From positions 62,001-126,000 of the forward strand of contig NZ_PVTY01000010.1 in assembly GCF_003003175.1 (NCBI RefSeq): a DNA stretch of 64,000 bases, in the 5' to 3' direction. Below the pieces are notes generated by a model. That model worked only from the letters and a program-made list of their open reading frames with translations, was not told where the DNA came from and made no database searches. Each line of letters begins with the position of its first letter. The stretch's first letter is position 1. Source of the stretch: Nesterenkonia sandarakina. GTDB lineage: Bacteria; Actinomycetota; Actinomycetes; Actinomycetales; Micrococcaceae. Below are positions 35,255 to 44,148 of the stretch, piece by piece. The translations under genes and the position numbers were made by a program.

Positions 35255-35364
35255 ATGTGACTGCGCACTGACCATACTCCGCCGCTGGTGTGGAGTTTCT
35301 GCGAAGATTTCTCTCAGGACAAGTTGCCGCCAAAGTGGGAGCTGCCAAGAGAAAGAGGACGACC

Positions 35365-36270
35365 ATGAAGAGCACCGGACTGTGGGTCACGGGAACGATC
35401 GCCGCTCTGGCACTGACCGGCTGCGGCGGCGGAGACCCGCTCGCCGACGAAGCTGAGTCAGATGCCGAGCAGGGCGGGGCCCTGGTGATCGGATCCCAGC
35501 AGTACTACTCCAACACCATCATCGCCGAGCTCTACGCCCAGGCGCTGGAGGCCGAGGACATCGAGGTCGAGCGGGAGTTCGACATCGGCCAGCGCGAGGT
35601 CTACGTCTCGGAGATCGAAGCCGGAGCGATCGACATCTTCCCCGAGTACGCGGGCAACTTCCTGCAGTACTACGACGAGGAGGCCGAGGCCGCCAGCCTG
35701 GAGGAGATCACCGCCGCACTGGGGGAGACGCTGCCCGAGGGGCTGCGCGTGCTCGAGCCCGCTGAGGCCACCGACCAGGACAGCTTCGTGGTCACGTCGG
35801 AGCTCGCGGAGGAGAACGACCTCACCGAGGTCTCCGACCTCGCCGGCATCGAGGATCTGCGCATCGCGGCGAACTCCGAGTTCGAGACCCGGCCCTACGG
35901 CCCCGAGGGCCTCCAGGACGTGTACGGCGTGGAGATCAGTGTGGTCACGGTCCAGGACTCCGGCGGCCCGCTGACCGTGGACGCGCTGCTCAGCGGAGAC
36001 GTGGAGGTCGCCGACATCTACAGCGCCGATCCGATCATCGAAGCCGAGGACCTGGTGGTGCTCGAGGACCCCGAGGAGCTGGTGCTCCCGCAGAACGTGA
36101 TCCCGGTGGTCTCGGAGCGCGTCGATGAGGCCTCCGCAGCGGTGCTCGACGAGGTCAACGCCGCGCTGACCAGCGAAGAGCTGATCTCGCTGAACAGCCA
36201 GAGCGTCGATGAGCAGGCCGACGCCGCCGATGTGGCCGCCGACTGGCTCAGCGAGCAGGGCCTGAACTGA
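35365..36270 (+). CDS. opuCC: Osmoprotectant-binding lipoprotein (OpuCC-like)
   Basis: A 301-residue solute-binding lipoprotein. The signal sequence MKSTGLWVTGTIAALALTGCGGG ends in the lipobox LTGC, so it is cleaved and lipid-anchored outside the membrane. The mature part opens GALVIGSQQYYSNTIIAELY and contains YVSEIEAGAIDIFPEYAGN, the aromatic-cage region of glycine betaine/choline-binding OpuAC-type proteins. It is strongly acidic. GAGGA precedes the ATG at 35365; the frame extends upstream without meaning. The 110-bp gap to the permease may hold its own promoter. Confidence 0.93.
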   Translation: MKSTGLWVTGTIAALALTGCGGGDPLADEAESDAEQGGALVIGSQQYYSNTIIAELYAQALEAEDIEVEREFDIGQREVYVSEIEAGAIDIFPEYAGNFLQYYDEEAEAASLEEITAALGETLPEGLRVLEPAEATDQDSFVVTSELAEENDLTEVSDLAGIEDLRIAANSEFETRPYGPEGLQDVYGVEISVVTVQDSGGPLTVDALLSGDVEVADIYSADPIIEAEDLVVLEDPEELVLPQNVIPVVSERVDEASAAVLDEVNAALTSEELISLNSQSVDEQADAADVAADWLSEQGLN

Positions 36271-36314
36271 TCTGAACTGATCCCACCCGCCGAGCGGATC
36301 CCCGCCCGCGCGTG

Positions 36315-36383
36315 AAAAATCGTAGACCTGTGGCGAATCGTAGAGCTCTAGGCCTACGACAAACCCACAGGTCTACGATTTTT
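36315..36383. repeat. Long nested palindrome between opuCC and hemA
   Basis: Perfect 19-bp arms (36315-36333, 36365-36383) enclose a 31-nt centre that has its own 6-bp arms (TCGTAG / CTACGA, 36338-36343 and 36354-36359). TCGTAGA occurs twice directly and again inverted. Because the A run and T run flank the stem, it could terminate both convergent genes, but the internal repetition looks like a mobile palindromic unit. Confidence 0.7.
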
Positions 36384-36402
36384 TGCCCCCACAGGGGACG
36401 GA

Positions 36403-37866
36403 TCAGCTGGCGCGGCGGATGTGCAGATCGCGCACGGCGTCGATGCGCTCGATCTCGAACTCACCGGGCCGGTGGTGCTGGCAGAACCCGCCGGCGGGCA
36501 CCTTCGTGAGGTAGCTGGCCATCTGGGCGAGCTCGCCGGCGGAGAACTCCTCGGCCCGGCGGCGCTTGGCGGGCTTGGCGCGAGCGGGCTCTTCGCGCAC
36601 CGGCACCTCGATGCCATGCAGGTCCTGCAGCGCGCGCACATAGTCCTCGGTGCGCCCCTCTGCGGCCATCTCGCGGGCCCGCACGGTGGGGGTGTGCAGC
36701 ATCTTGCGCACGATCCGGCGCATCGCGAACTCCACCTCTTCGGTGGCTCCGGTGCAGCCGTGCTGCTTGCGGATCTTGGTCATCTCTTCGTCCAGCAGCG
36801 CCTGGGTGTGCCGACGCAGCGCCACGATCGCATCATCGGCGGTGCGCTCACGCCGCTCGGTCAGGTACGACTCCACCGCGGAGCGGACGACGTCGCGCGC
36901 CTCCTGCACCGAATCCTCGGTCTCGCCGGGGGCGGCCATCTTCACCGACTCCAGCGTGATCAGGTCCACGCCGTCGAGCTCGGCCACATCGGGGTCGAAG
37001 TCATGGGAGAGTGCGAGGTCGATGACGGTCAGCGGCTTCTCCCGCGGGGCGTCCCCGGAGAGGCCGGCCAGGTTCTGGACCTCGTTGGCGGTGATCCGAC
37101 GGTTGCCGCCGGAGCAGCCGATGATCACATCGGCGTCGCGGAACGCGGCGGGAAGCTCCTGCATCTGCAGCGCGCGGGCCCCGCCGGCGCGCTCGGCCAC
37201 GAAGTCCTCGGCGCGGCCGGAGCCGGAGAAGACCCCGATATCGTTGACCCCGCGCTCGACCAGCTGGGCCAGGGAGGTCCCGGAGTAGGCGCCGGTGCCG
37301 ATCAGCACGACCTTGGCGCCGGGGTAGAAGGCGGCGCCGTCGCCGCGCATGTCACCGGCGATGTCCAGGGCCACCGAGACGATGGAGCGGCCGCGGGAGC
37401 CCAGCGCGGTGCGGGTGCCGACATCCTTGGCGGTCCGCGACGCGGTCTCGAAGAGCTTGGTCAGGTTTCCGGAGATTGTGCCGGCATGCTGGGCGTCGGC
37501 CAGGGATTTGCGCACCTGGCCGGCGATCTCGCGCTCACCGATGACCGCGGAGTCCAGGCCGGCGCCGACCTCGAAGAGGTGAGAGACGGCGTCGTCTTCG
37601 ACCAGGGTGCGGAAGGAGCGTCCGACCAGCTCGCGGTCCAGGCCTGAGGTCTCGGCCACGACGTCGAGCAGCTGCTCACGCGTGGACTGCACGTCGTCAT
37701 GGGAGGAGCCGGCGGACTCGGCGTAGATCTCCATGCGGTTGCACGTCGCCAGCGTCACGGCAGGCATGTGCACGGATCCGGCCAGTTCGGCCGCTCCTGA
37801 GCTGAGAGTGCCCACCGTCTCGAGGTCAAGCTCCGAGTGGGTGGCAACGAGAGAAATGAGTACCAC
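36403..37866 (-). CDS. hemA: Glutamyl-tRNA reductase
   Basis: A 487-residue enzyme that reduces Glu-tRNA to glutamate-1-semialdehyde, the first committed heme step. The catalytic cysteine region ATCNRMEIYAE (about residue 43), the NADPH domain VVLIGTGAYSGTSLAQLVERG, and the C-terminal dimer domain HTQALLDEEMTKIRKQHG are present. The first 30 residues (VLISLVATHSELDLETV) differ from the usual GLSHR opening. The start is GTG. It is divergent from hemE with only 59 bp between, containing a TAGAAT box, and convergent with opuCC across a large palindrome. Confidence 0.95.
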   Translation of the reverse strand: MVLISLVATHSELDLETVGTLSSGAAELAGSVHMPAVTLATCNRMEIYAESAGSSHDDVQSTREQLLDVVAETSGLDRELVGRSFRTLVEDDAVSHLFEVGAGLDSAVIGEREIAGQVRKSLADAQHAGTISGNLTKLFETASRTAKDVGTRTALGSRGRSIVSVALDIAGDMRGDGAAFYPGAKVVLIGTGAYSGTSLAQLVERGVNDIGVFSGSGRAEDFVAERAGGARALQMQELPAAFRDADVIIGCSGGNRRITANEVQNLAGLSGDAPREKPLTVIDLALSHDFDPDVAELDGVDLITLESVKMAAPGETEDSVQEARDVVRSAVESYLTERRERTADDAIVALRRHTQALLDEEMTKIRKQHGCTGATEEVEFAMRRIVRKMLHTPTVRAREMAAEGRTEDYVRALQDLHGIEVPVREEPARAKPAKRRRAEEFSAGELAQMASYLTKVPAGGFCQHHRPGEFEIERIDAVRDLHIRRAS

Positions 37867-37876
37867 GACGTCATCG

Positions 37877-37882
37877 ATTCTA
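37877..37882 (-). promoter_or_regulatory. Likely -10 box TAGAAT of hemA
   Basis: TAGAAT on the minus strand lies 10 nt before the hemA GTG at 37866, so the mRNA would have almost no leader. Confidence 0.35.
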
Positions 37883-37925
37883 CAGCGGGTCGAAGTGTGC
37901 CGCCGAAAAGTGGAGAATGTGGCAT

Positions 37926-39146
37926 ATGACTTCTGGATCTTTCGCCGGCATGGCCGCGTCCTCTCCGGCCACCGGCTCCGTCACCGCGATCCCGCGCGCA
38001 GCCGTACGTTCTCAGGGTTCCACCGCGCAGCTGCCCAAGGACCACCCGCTGCTCACCGGGCTCACCGCCGACTCCGCGCTGCTGAATCAGTATCGCGGCG
38101 GGCGTAACAGTGCGGGGGAGATCACACGCCCGCACCGCCGCCCGGTGTGGTTCATGCGCCAGGCCGGCCGCTCGCTGCCCGAGTACCGCGCGCTGCGCGA
38201 AGGCACCACCATGCTGGACTCCTGCCTGGATCCCGCGCTGGCCTCGGAGATCACGCTGCAGCCGGTGCGCCGGCACGACGTCGACGCCGCGATCTTCTTC
38301 TCCGACATCGTCATCCCGCTGCGCCTGGCCGGGATCGACGTCGAGATCCAACCTGGTGTCGGCCCGGTGCTGGGCCACCCGGTGCGCACTCGCGCCGACG
38401 TCGAAGCCCTGCCCACGCTCGACGACGCCGCCTTCGCGCCGATCACCGAAGCGGTCAGGCGCACCGTGGCCGAGCTCGGCTCGACCCCGCTGATCGGTTT
38501 CGCCGGCGCCCCGTTCACCCTGGCCGCCTACATGGTGGAGGGCAAGCCCTCCCGGGACCACCTGGGCCCGCGCACCATGATGCACGCCGACCCCGACACC
38601 TGGAACGCCCTCGCCGCCTGGGCCGCGGAGGTCTCCGGCCGGTTCATGCGCGCCCAGCTGATGGCCGGCGCCTCCGCCGCGCAGCTCTTCGACTCCTGGG
38701 CCGGCTCACTGGGCCGCGAGGACTACGCCCGCCACGTGCTGCGCCACTCCGCTGAGGCCTTCACCCACGTCAAGGACCTCGGCGGCACCACGCCTGAGGG
38801 TCACCGGGTCACCGCGCCGCTGATCCACTTCGGCACCGGCACCGGGGAGATCTTGGACCTGCTGCGTGCGGCAGGCGCCGACGTCGTCGGGGTGGACTAC
38901 CGGCTGAACCTCGCCGAGGCCACCCGTCGGGTCGGCGCGGAGACCCCGCTGCAGGGCAACATCGACCCGGCGCTGCTGCCTGCCGACTGGCCGGTCCTGG
39001 AGAAGCACGTGCGCTCGATCATCGCGGCAGGCTCCGGCGCCGCAGGCCACGTGCTCAACCTCGGCCATGGGGTGCCTCCGGAGACCGACCCCGAGGTGCT
39101 CACCCGCGTGGTCAGCCTGATCCACGAGATCGGCTACGAGGACTGA
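37926..39146 (+). CDS. hemE: Uroporphyrinogen decarboxylase
   Basis: A 406-residue enzyme turning uroporphyrinogen III to coproporphyrinogen III. The signature RRPVWFMRQAGRSLPEYRAL begins at about residue 74, preceded by an unusual leader of roughly 70 residues rich in A/S/T, longer than in most homologues. GFAGAPFTLAAYMVEG and the C-terminal VLNLGHGVPPETDPE are conserved. ATG at 37926 follows GGAGA by 9 nt; an in-frame ATG at 37917 is too close to it. Confidence 0.95.
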   Translation: MTSGSFAGMAASSPATGSVTAIPRAAVRSQGSTAQLPKDHPLLTGLTADSALLNQYRGGRNSAGEITRPHRRPVWFMRQAGRSLPEYRALREGTTMLDSCLDPALASEITLQPVRRHDVDAAIFFSDIVIPLRLAGIDVEIQPGVGPVLGHPVRTRADVEALPTLDDAAFAPITEAVRRTVAELGSTPLIGFAGAPFTLAAYMVEGKPSRDHLGPRTMMHADPDTWNALAAWAAEVSGRFMRAQLMAGASAAQLFDSWAGSLGREDYARHVLRHSAEAFTHVKDLGGTTPEGHRVTAPLIHFGTGTGEILDLLRAAGADVVGVDYRLNLAEATRRVGAETPLQGNIDPALLPADWPVLEKHVRSIIAAGSGAAGHVLNLGHGVPPETDPEVLTRVVSLIHEIGYED

Positions 39147-39157
39147 GCTGCGCCTGA

Positions 39158-40861
39158 ATGGACGCCCAGATCAACCCCCCGTCGAGTGAGCCCGCCACCG
39201 CGTCAGCCGCCGTCGCATCCCTCGGGGATGCTGCCGCCGGTGATGCCGCGGAGGAGCCGGCGCGCGCGCCGCGGGTCGCCGTGGTCGGCGGGGGCATCGC
39301 CGGGCTGATCGCGGCCTGGGACCTGGCGCGCGCCGGGGCCGCCGTGCAGATCTTCGAGGCCGGGGACCGGCTGGGTGGCGCCATCGGTGCCCACGTCATG
39401 GGCGGTGTCGCCTACGACGCCGGCGCCGAGGCCTTCGCGACCCGCTCACCGGTGGTGCCGAAGCTGCTCCAGGAGCTCGGCCTCAACGAGCAGGTGGTGT
39501 CCCCGCAGCACAATGCGGCCTGGCTGCAGCTGCCCGATCTGGCCGCTCCGCTTCCGGCCACCGGGATCCTCGGCATCCCCGCCGATCCCATGGCCCCCGA
39601 CGTGGTGGCCATCCTCGGTGCGGCCGAGGCGCGCCGCGCCGCCGAGGACCTCACCACCTCCATGCAGAGCTGGGCGGAGGCCGCCGAGACCCGGGCCGGG
39701 CAGATCACCCTCGGCGAGGTGGTCCGGGACCGGATGGGCCAGGCCGTGCTGGACCGGCTGGTCACCCCGATCGTCTCCGGCGTCCATTCCGCAGACCCCG
39801 ATGACCTCGACATGAACAACGCCGCCCCCGGGCTCTTCGACGCGATGCTGCGCGAGGGCTCGCTGGCCCGCGCGGTCGCGCTGGTGAAGTCCAAGGCTCC
39901 TCCCGGATCGGCGGTGAACTCGCTCTACGGCGGACTCAACCGGCTGGTCGGCGCGCTCGAGGAGGAGCTGCTCCGGCTCGGCGCGGAGATCCGACTGAAC
40001 ACCCCCGTCACCGACCTGGCGGCGCTCGCTGCCGGGACCGGCCCAGGCGCCGACCAGGGAACCGGCCTGGGGACCGGCCCGGAGGTCGGTCAGGGCGCCG
40101 ACCGACCGGACCATGTGATCCTCGCCCTCGATGCGCCCAGCGCGGTGCAGCTGGTCTCCGGGCTCGTGGACCTCGACGGGCTGGACCTGACCGGACTGAC
40201 CCCGGCAGGTGTGCAGGTCACCGGAGCCCAGGCCGAGAGCTCGACGACCACTGCGACCCAGACCGCCGGCGCGCCGGACGCGGGCCGCGGCGTCGCCCTG
40301 GTCTCGATGATCTTGGACGCGCCCGAGCTCGATGAGCACCCGCGCGGCACCGGGGTGCTGGTCGCCCCGCAGGTCGACGCCATCGCCGCGAAGGCCATGA
40401 CCCACATCAGCTCCAAATGGGAATGGGCGGACACCGCCGTGACCCACGCGCACGGGCCGGGCCACCATGTGGTGCGGCTGTCCTACGGCCGCGTCGGGCA
40501 GACGCACCAGGACGCGCTCGGCGCGGAGTCCAGCGACGAACAGCTGCTCGCCGCGGCCACCGCCGATGTCGGGGCGCTCTTCGGGCTGCCGATCGAGCCG
40601 GAGCAGATCCTCGAGACCAGCGTGATCCGTTGGCGCAAGGCGCTGCCGCAGACCTCCGCCGGTCACGCCGAAAGGATCGCCGCGCTGCGCGAGCGCCTGG
40701 CCCAGACCTCCGAGACGGATGCGGCGGGAGCTGGAGCCGACGCCGGGGAAGCCCGTCCCGGGATCCACCTGATCGGTGCCTGGTTCGCCGGCACCGGGCT
40801 CGCTCGGGTGGTGCCTGACGCGCGCGCCGCCGCGGCGACGATCCTGAGTGCTCGATCCTGA
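39158..40861 (+). CDS. hemY: Coproporphyrinogen III oxidase (HemY/CgoX)
   Basis: A 567-residue FAD enzyme that oxidises coproporphyrinogen III to coproporphyrin III, by analogy with other actinobacterial HemY. The FAD site VAVVGGGIAGLIAAWDLARAG opens the fold at about residue 45, after a low-complexity A/S leader. AYDAGAEAFATRSPVV and the closing GIHLIGAWFAGTGLARV motif fit the PPO/CPO family. A repetitive insert (GTGPGADQGTGLGTGPEVGQ, about residue 290) is not part of the fold. It lies 11 nt after hemE, in one operon. Confidence 0.92.
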   Translation: MDAQINPPSSEPATASAAVASLGDAAAGDAAEEPARAPRVAVVGGGIAGLIAAWDLARAGAAVQIFEAGDRLGGAIGAHVMGGVAYDAGAEAFATRSPVVPKLLQELGLNEQVVSPQHNAAWLQLPDLAAPLPATGILGIPADPMAPDVVAILGAAEARRAAEDLTTSMQSWAEAAETRAGQITLGEVVRDRMGQAVLDRLVTPIVSGVHSADPDDLDMNNAAPGLFDAMLREGSLARAVALVKSKAPPGSAVNSLYGGLNRLVGALEEELLRLGAEIRLNTPVTDLAALAAGTGPGADQGTGLGTGPEVGQGADRPDHVILALDAPSAVQLVSGLVDLDGLDLTGLTPAGVQVTGAQAESSTTTATQTAGAPDAGRGVALVSMILDAPELDEHPRGTGVLVAPQVDAIAAKAMTHISSKWEWADTAVTHAHGPGHHVVRLSYGRVGQTHQDALGAESSDEQLLAAATADVGALFGLPIEPEQILETSVIRWRKALPQTSAGHAERIAALRERLAQTSETDAAGAGADAGEARPGIHLIGAWFAGTGLARVVPDARAAAATILSARS

Positions 40862-40924
40862 GAATCCGCCCCTGAGCCGTCGGTCACTTTTTTCGACGTC
40901 ATGTAGAAAACCGTGGAAGACCGG

Positions 40925-40940
40925 GCGATAAGCTGGACGC
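40925..40940 (+). promoter_or_regulatory. Promoter -10 region of hemQ (TAAGCT)
   Basis: GCGATAAGCTGGACGC, with TAAGCT at 40929-40934, matches the glyS promoter block at 4437-4451 apart from one extra G. Confidence 0.42.
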
Positions 40941-40965
40941 GGGACATCGTCACCTCGGGTCCCGC
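40939..40965 (+). promoter_or_regulatory. Possible hairpin at the 5' end of the hemQ mRNA
   Basis: GCGGGAC (40939-40945) and GTCCCGC (40959-40965) pair perfectly with a 13-nt loop, beginning about where the transcript should start. Confidence 0.35.
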
Positions 40966-40994
40966 ACGGACGATCAATGCTGATGGAGGCATCT

Positions 40995-41705
40995 GTGAGC
41001 TACGGCAGCAACGCCCAGCGCACGCCCGAAGAGGTCAACACCTCGGGCAAGGACTGGTTCACCCTCTACACCGTCTTCGCGCGGACCGGATCCGCCCCGC
41101 AGGGCGCCGATGTGGAGGTGGAGTTCGATGAGCTCGCCGGCGCGTTCGCCGATCAAGAGGTCACCTTCCGCGGCACCTACGACGTCTCCGCCATGCGCGA
41201 CGAGGCCGACATCCTGACCTGGGTCACCGGCCCCTCCGCCGAAGACCTGCAGGCAGCGGTGCGCCGCATCCGCCGCACCGCGATGTTCTCCCAGACCCGG
41301 ATCGCCTTCTCCGCGATGGGCGTGCACCGCACCGCCGAGTTCGCCCGCAGCCATGTCCCGGCCTACGCGCTCGGCGTGCCCCCGGAGGACTGGCTGGTCA
41401 TCTACCCGTTCAACCGCTCCTATGACTGGTACCTGCTGGATCCGGCCAAGCGCGGCAAGATGCTGCGTGAGCACGGCATGCTCGGCCAGGAGTTCCCCTC
41501 GGTGCTGGCCAACACCACCTCGGCGTTCGCGCTGAACGACTGGGAGTGGCTGCTCGCGCTGGAAGCCCCGAAGCTCACCGACCTGGTCGACATGATGCGC
41601 AAGCTCCGCGAGTCCGAGACCCGCTATCACGTGCGTGACGAGATTCCCTTCTACACCGGACGCCGCCTGAAGGCCGCGTCGGAGATCGCTGAGGTCCTGC
41701 TGTGA
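40995..41705 (+). CDS. hemQ: Coproheme decarboxylase HemQ
   Basis: A 236-residue chlorite-dismutase-fold enzyme that decarboxylates coproheme to heme b in Gram-positives. The conserved tract NRSYDWYLLDPAKRGKMLREH (split here only by convention) carries the catalytic tyrosine region, followed by FALNDWEWLLALEAPKLTDL. The frame also opens at 40977, but GGAGG at 40985-40989 is correctly placed for the GTG at 40995, giving MSYGSNAQRT. The stop overlaps the start of hemH. Confidence 0.93.
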   Translation: MSYGSNAQRTPEEVNTSGKDWFTLYTVFARTGSAPQGADVEVEFDELAGAFADQEVTFRGTYDVSAMRDEADILTWVTGPSAEDLQAAVRRIRRTAMFSQTRIAFSAMGVHRTAEFARSHVPAYALGVPPEDWLVIYPFNRSYDWYLLDPAKRGKMLREHGMLGQEFPSVLANTTSAFALNDWEWLLALEAPKLTDLVDMMRKLRESETRYHVRDEIPFYTGRRLKAASEIAEVLL

Positions 41706-43045
41706 CGATCACCCCCGAGAACCGCGAATCCGCCGAGAACAGCGAGTCGGCCGAGCCTCACCAGAACACCCGGCCGGTCCACCCGACCGAGACCTCCGAT
41801 CACCCCACCGAGGCGCAGGCCGACTCGGCCGTGGCGGAGTCCTCGCAGGCCACCCCCACCCCGGGCACCGAGAACAAGACCGAGGGCGCGGAGGCACCCG
41901 CCCCGCTGCCGGTGGACTACGCCGAGGGCACCACCACCGACGAGCCCAGCAACTACGACGCCATCCTGCTGGCCTCCTTCGGCGGCCCCGAGGGCCAGGA
42001 CGACGTGATCCCGTTCCTGCGCAACGTGACCACCGGCCGCGGCATCCCGGATGAGCGGCTCGAAGAGGTCGCCACCCACTACCGCGCCAACGGCGGCATC
42101 AGCCCGATCAACCAGCAGAACCGGGACCTCAAGGGCGCCCTGGAGGCCGAGGTCGCGGCCCGGCAGCTGAACATCCCGATCTACTGGGGCAACCGCAACT
42201 GGAACCCCTTCTTCACCGAGACATTCCGCGAGATGCACGCCGCCGGACACCGCCGGATCCTGGCGCTGGTCACCTCCGCGTACAACGGCTACTCCTCCTG
42301 CGGGCAGTACCGCGAGGACTTCTCGCTGACCCTGGACGAGACCGGTCTCCGCGAGGAGATGAGCGTGGTCAAGGTCCGCCAGTTCTTCATGGACAAGGCG
42401 TTCATCGACCCGTTCAAGGACGCCCTGGCCGCCGGCATCGCCGACGTCCGCGCCCAGCTGGAGCAGGCCGGCAAGCCGGACGCGCAGCCGAAGATCGTCT
42501 TCGTCACCCACTCCATCCCCAGCCGCAACGCCGAGGCCATGGGCCCGGACCGGGTGATCGAGGAATACGGCACCGACGTCTACTCGGCCGAGCACCTCGC
42601 CGTCGCCCGCCACCTGATGGCCAGCGTGCCCGAGGCCGCAGGACTGGAGCACTCGCTGACCTTCCAGTCCCGCTCCGGCAGCCCAAAGACCCCGTGGCTG
42701 GAGCCCGACATCAACGACGCCATCACCGAGGACGCCGAAGCCGGCGTCGCCGGTGTGGTGGTGATGCCGATCGGCTTCGTCTCCGACCACATGGAGGTGC
42801 TCTGGGACCTCGACACCGAGGCCAAGGACACCGCCGCGGAGCTCGGCCTGGCCTACCACCGCGCCGCCACCCCCGGCATCCAGGAGAAGTTCGTTTCCGG
42901 CCTGGTCGACGTGCTCAGCGAATACCTCAAGGGAGTCAACGGCGAACCCGTCGGCTTCGGCGAGCAGGTCGTGCCCGGTCAGTGGTCAGGCATCTGCGGA
43001 CCCTGCAACTGCACCCGCTTCCGCAAAGACGTCGCAAGGAGCTAG
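41702..43045 (+). CDS. hemH: Coproporphyrin ferrochelatase (HemH/CpfC)
   Basis: A 447-residue ferrochelatase inserting iron into coproporphyrin III. About 85 N-terminal residues are acidic, S/T/P-rich and probably disordered, before the fold starts at YDAILLASFGGPEGQDDV. The active-site His is in TKIVFVTHSIPSR-like KIVFVTHSIPSR. Cysteines in YSSCGQY and the C-terminal CGPCNC fit the [2Fe-2S] ligands of actinobacterial ferrochelatases. GTG start overlaps the hemQ stop (GTGA). Confidence 0.94.
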   Translation: MTITPENRESAENSESAEPHQNTRPVHPTETSDHPTEAQADSAVAESSQATPTPGTENKTEGAEAPAPLPVDYAEGTTTDEPSNYDAILLASFGGPEGQDDVIPFLRNVTTGRGIPDERLEEVATHYRANGGISPINQQNRDLKGALEAEVAARQLNIPIYWGNRNWNPFFTETFREMHAAGHRRILALVTSAYNGYSSCGQYREDFSLTLDETGLREEMSVVKVRQFFMDKAFIDPFKDALAAGIADVRAQLEQAGKPDAQPKIVFVTHSIPSRNAEAMGPDRVIEEYGTDVYSAEHLAVARHLMASVPEAAGLEHSLTFQSRSGSPKTPWLEPDINDAITEDAEAGVAGVVVMPIGFVSDHMEVLWDLDTEAKDTAAELGLAYHRAATPGIQEKFVSGLVDVLSEYLKGVNGEPVGFGEQVVPGQWSGICGPCNCTRFRKDVARS

Positions 43046-44065
43046 ATGCCCACCTTCACAGTAGGCACCCGCGGGAGCAAGCTCGCACTGACCCAGACGA
43101 CGACGGCGGCCGAGGCGCTCGCCTCCCACGCCGACGCCGGGTACGAGCTGATCACGGTCAAGACCGAGGGCGACATCCTCACCGGACCGCTCGCGCAGAT
43201 GGGCGGCACCGGGGTCTTCGCCTCTGCGCTGCGCCAGGCGCTCTTCGACAAGACCTGCGACGTCGCGGTGCACTCGCTCAAGGACCTTCCGGCCAAGGAT
43301 CTCGAGGGTCTCGCGATCGCTTCGGTGCCGACTCGGGAGGACGTGCGCGACGCGCTGTGCTCCGCCGACGACGTGCCGCTGGCCCAGCTGCCTCCGGGCG
43401 CGAAGGTCGGCACCGGTTCCCCGCGGCGGGCCGCGCAGCTGCGCGCCGCCCGGCCCGATCTGGAGATCGTGGACATCCGCGGCAACGTCGGCACCCGGCT
43501 GGCCCGGGTCCGCGGCCACGGGTCTGCCGCCGAGGCCTCGCCGCAGGCCCCGAACGCGGCCCGGGGCGACCTGGACGCCGTGGTGCTCGCCGGTGCGGGA
43601 CTCAAGCGGCTCGGCCTGGAACACCACATCGCTGAGCTGATCCCCACCGAGGTGATGCTGCCGGCCCCCGGGCAGGGAGCCCTGGCCGTGGAGGTCCGTG
43701 CCGAAGACGCCGAGCCCACCGCGCCGCTGGGCATGGCGCTGGCGCTCTATGACGACATCCCTGCTCGACTGGAGACCTCTGCGGAGCGGGGACTGCTCGC
43801 CCGGCTCAACGCCGGCTGCTCCGCCCCGATCGGCGGGCTCGCCCGTTATGACGACAACCCCGACGGCGGCGCCACCCTGCGCCTGGATTCGGTCATCTGC
43901 GCGCCCGACGGCACCAAGGTGCAGCGCGCCGGTGCTGAGATCTCCATCGAGGCCGGTGCGGATCGCCGGGTCTCTGTCGACCGGGCGATCCAGCTGGGCA
44001 CCCACGTCGCCGAGCAGCTGCTCGCCGAGGACTTCGGGCTGCTCAAGCACGTCGTCGACTCCTGA
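43046..44065 (+). CDS. hemC: Hydroxymethylbilane synthase
   Basis: A 339-residue porphobilinogen deaminase joining four porphobilinogens. The N-terminal TVGTRGSKLALTQT, the arginine-rich cofactor region VGTGSPRRAAQLRAARPDLE and the dipyrromethane-cofactor cysteine in LNAGCSAPIGGLA are present. The ATG follows the hemH stop immediately, with AAGGAG just upstream. An insertion around residue 155 (RGHGSAAEASPQAPNAARG) lengthens a surface loop. Confidence 0.96.
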   Translation: MPTFTVGTRGSKLALTQTTTAAEALASHADAGYELITVKTEGDILTGPLAQMGGTGVFASALRQALFDKTCDVAVHSLKDLPAKDLEGLAIASVPTREDVRDALCSADDVPLAQLPPGAKVGTGSPRRAAQLRAARPDLEIVDIRGNVGTRLARVRGHGSAAEASPQAPNAARGDLDAVVLAGAGLKRLGLEHHIAELIPTEVMLPAPGQGALAVEVRAEDAEPTAPLGMALALYDDIPARLETSAERGLLARLNAGCSAPIGGLARYDDNPDGGATLRLDSVICAPDGTKVQRAGAEISIEAGADRRVSVDRAIQLGTHVAEQLLAEDFGLLKHVVDS

Positions 44066-44070
44066 GGCTG

Positions 44071-44092
44071 GCCCCGGCAATCTTGCCAGGGC
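44071..44092. terminator. Hairpin after hemC
   Basis: GCCCCGGCA and TGCCAGGGC form a 9-bp stem with one mismatch and a 4-nt loop, between convergent genes. Confidence 0.35.
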
Positions 44093-44148
44093 TGGATCCC
44101 TCATCCGACCCGTGCCTCGGAATCGATGCCTTGCCTCCGCGCGATGCC

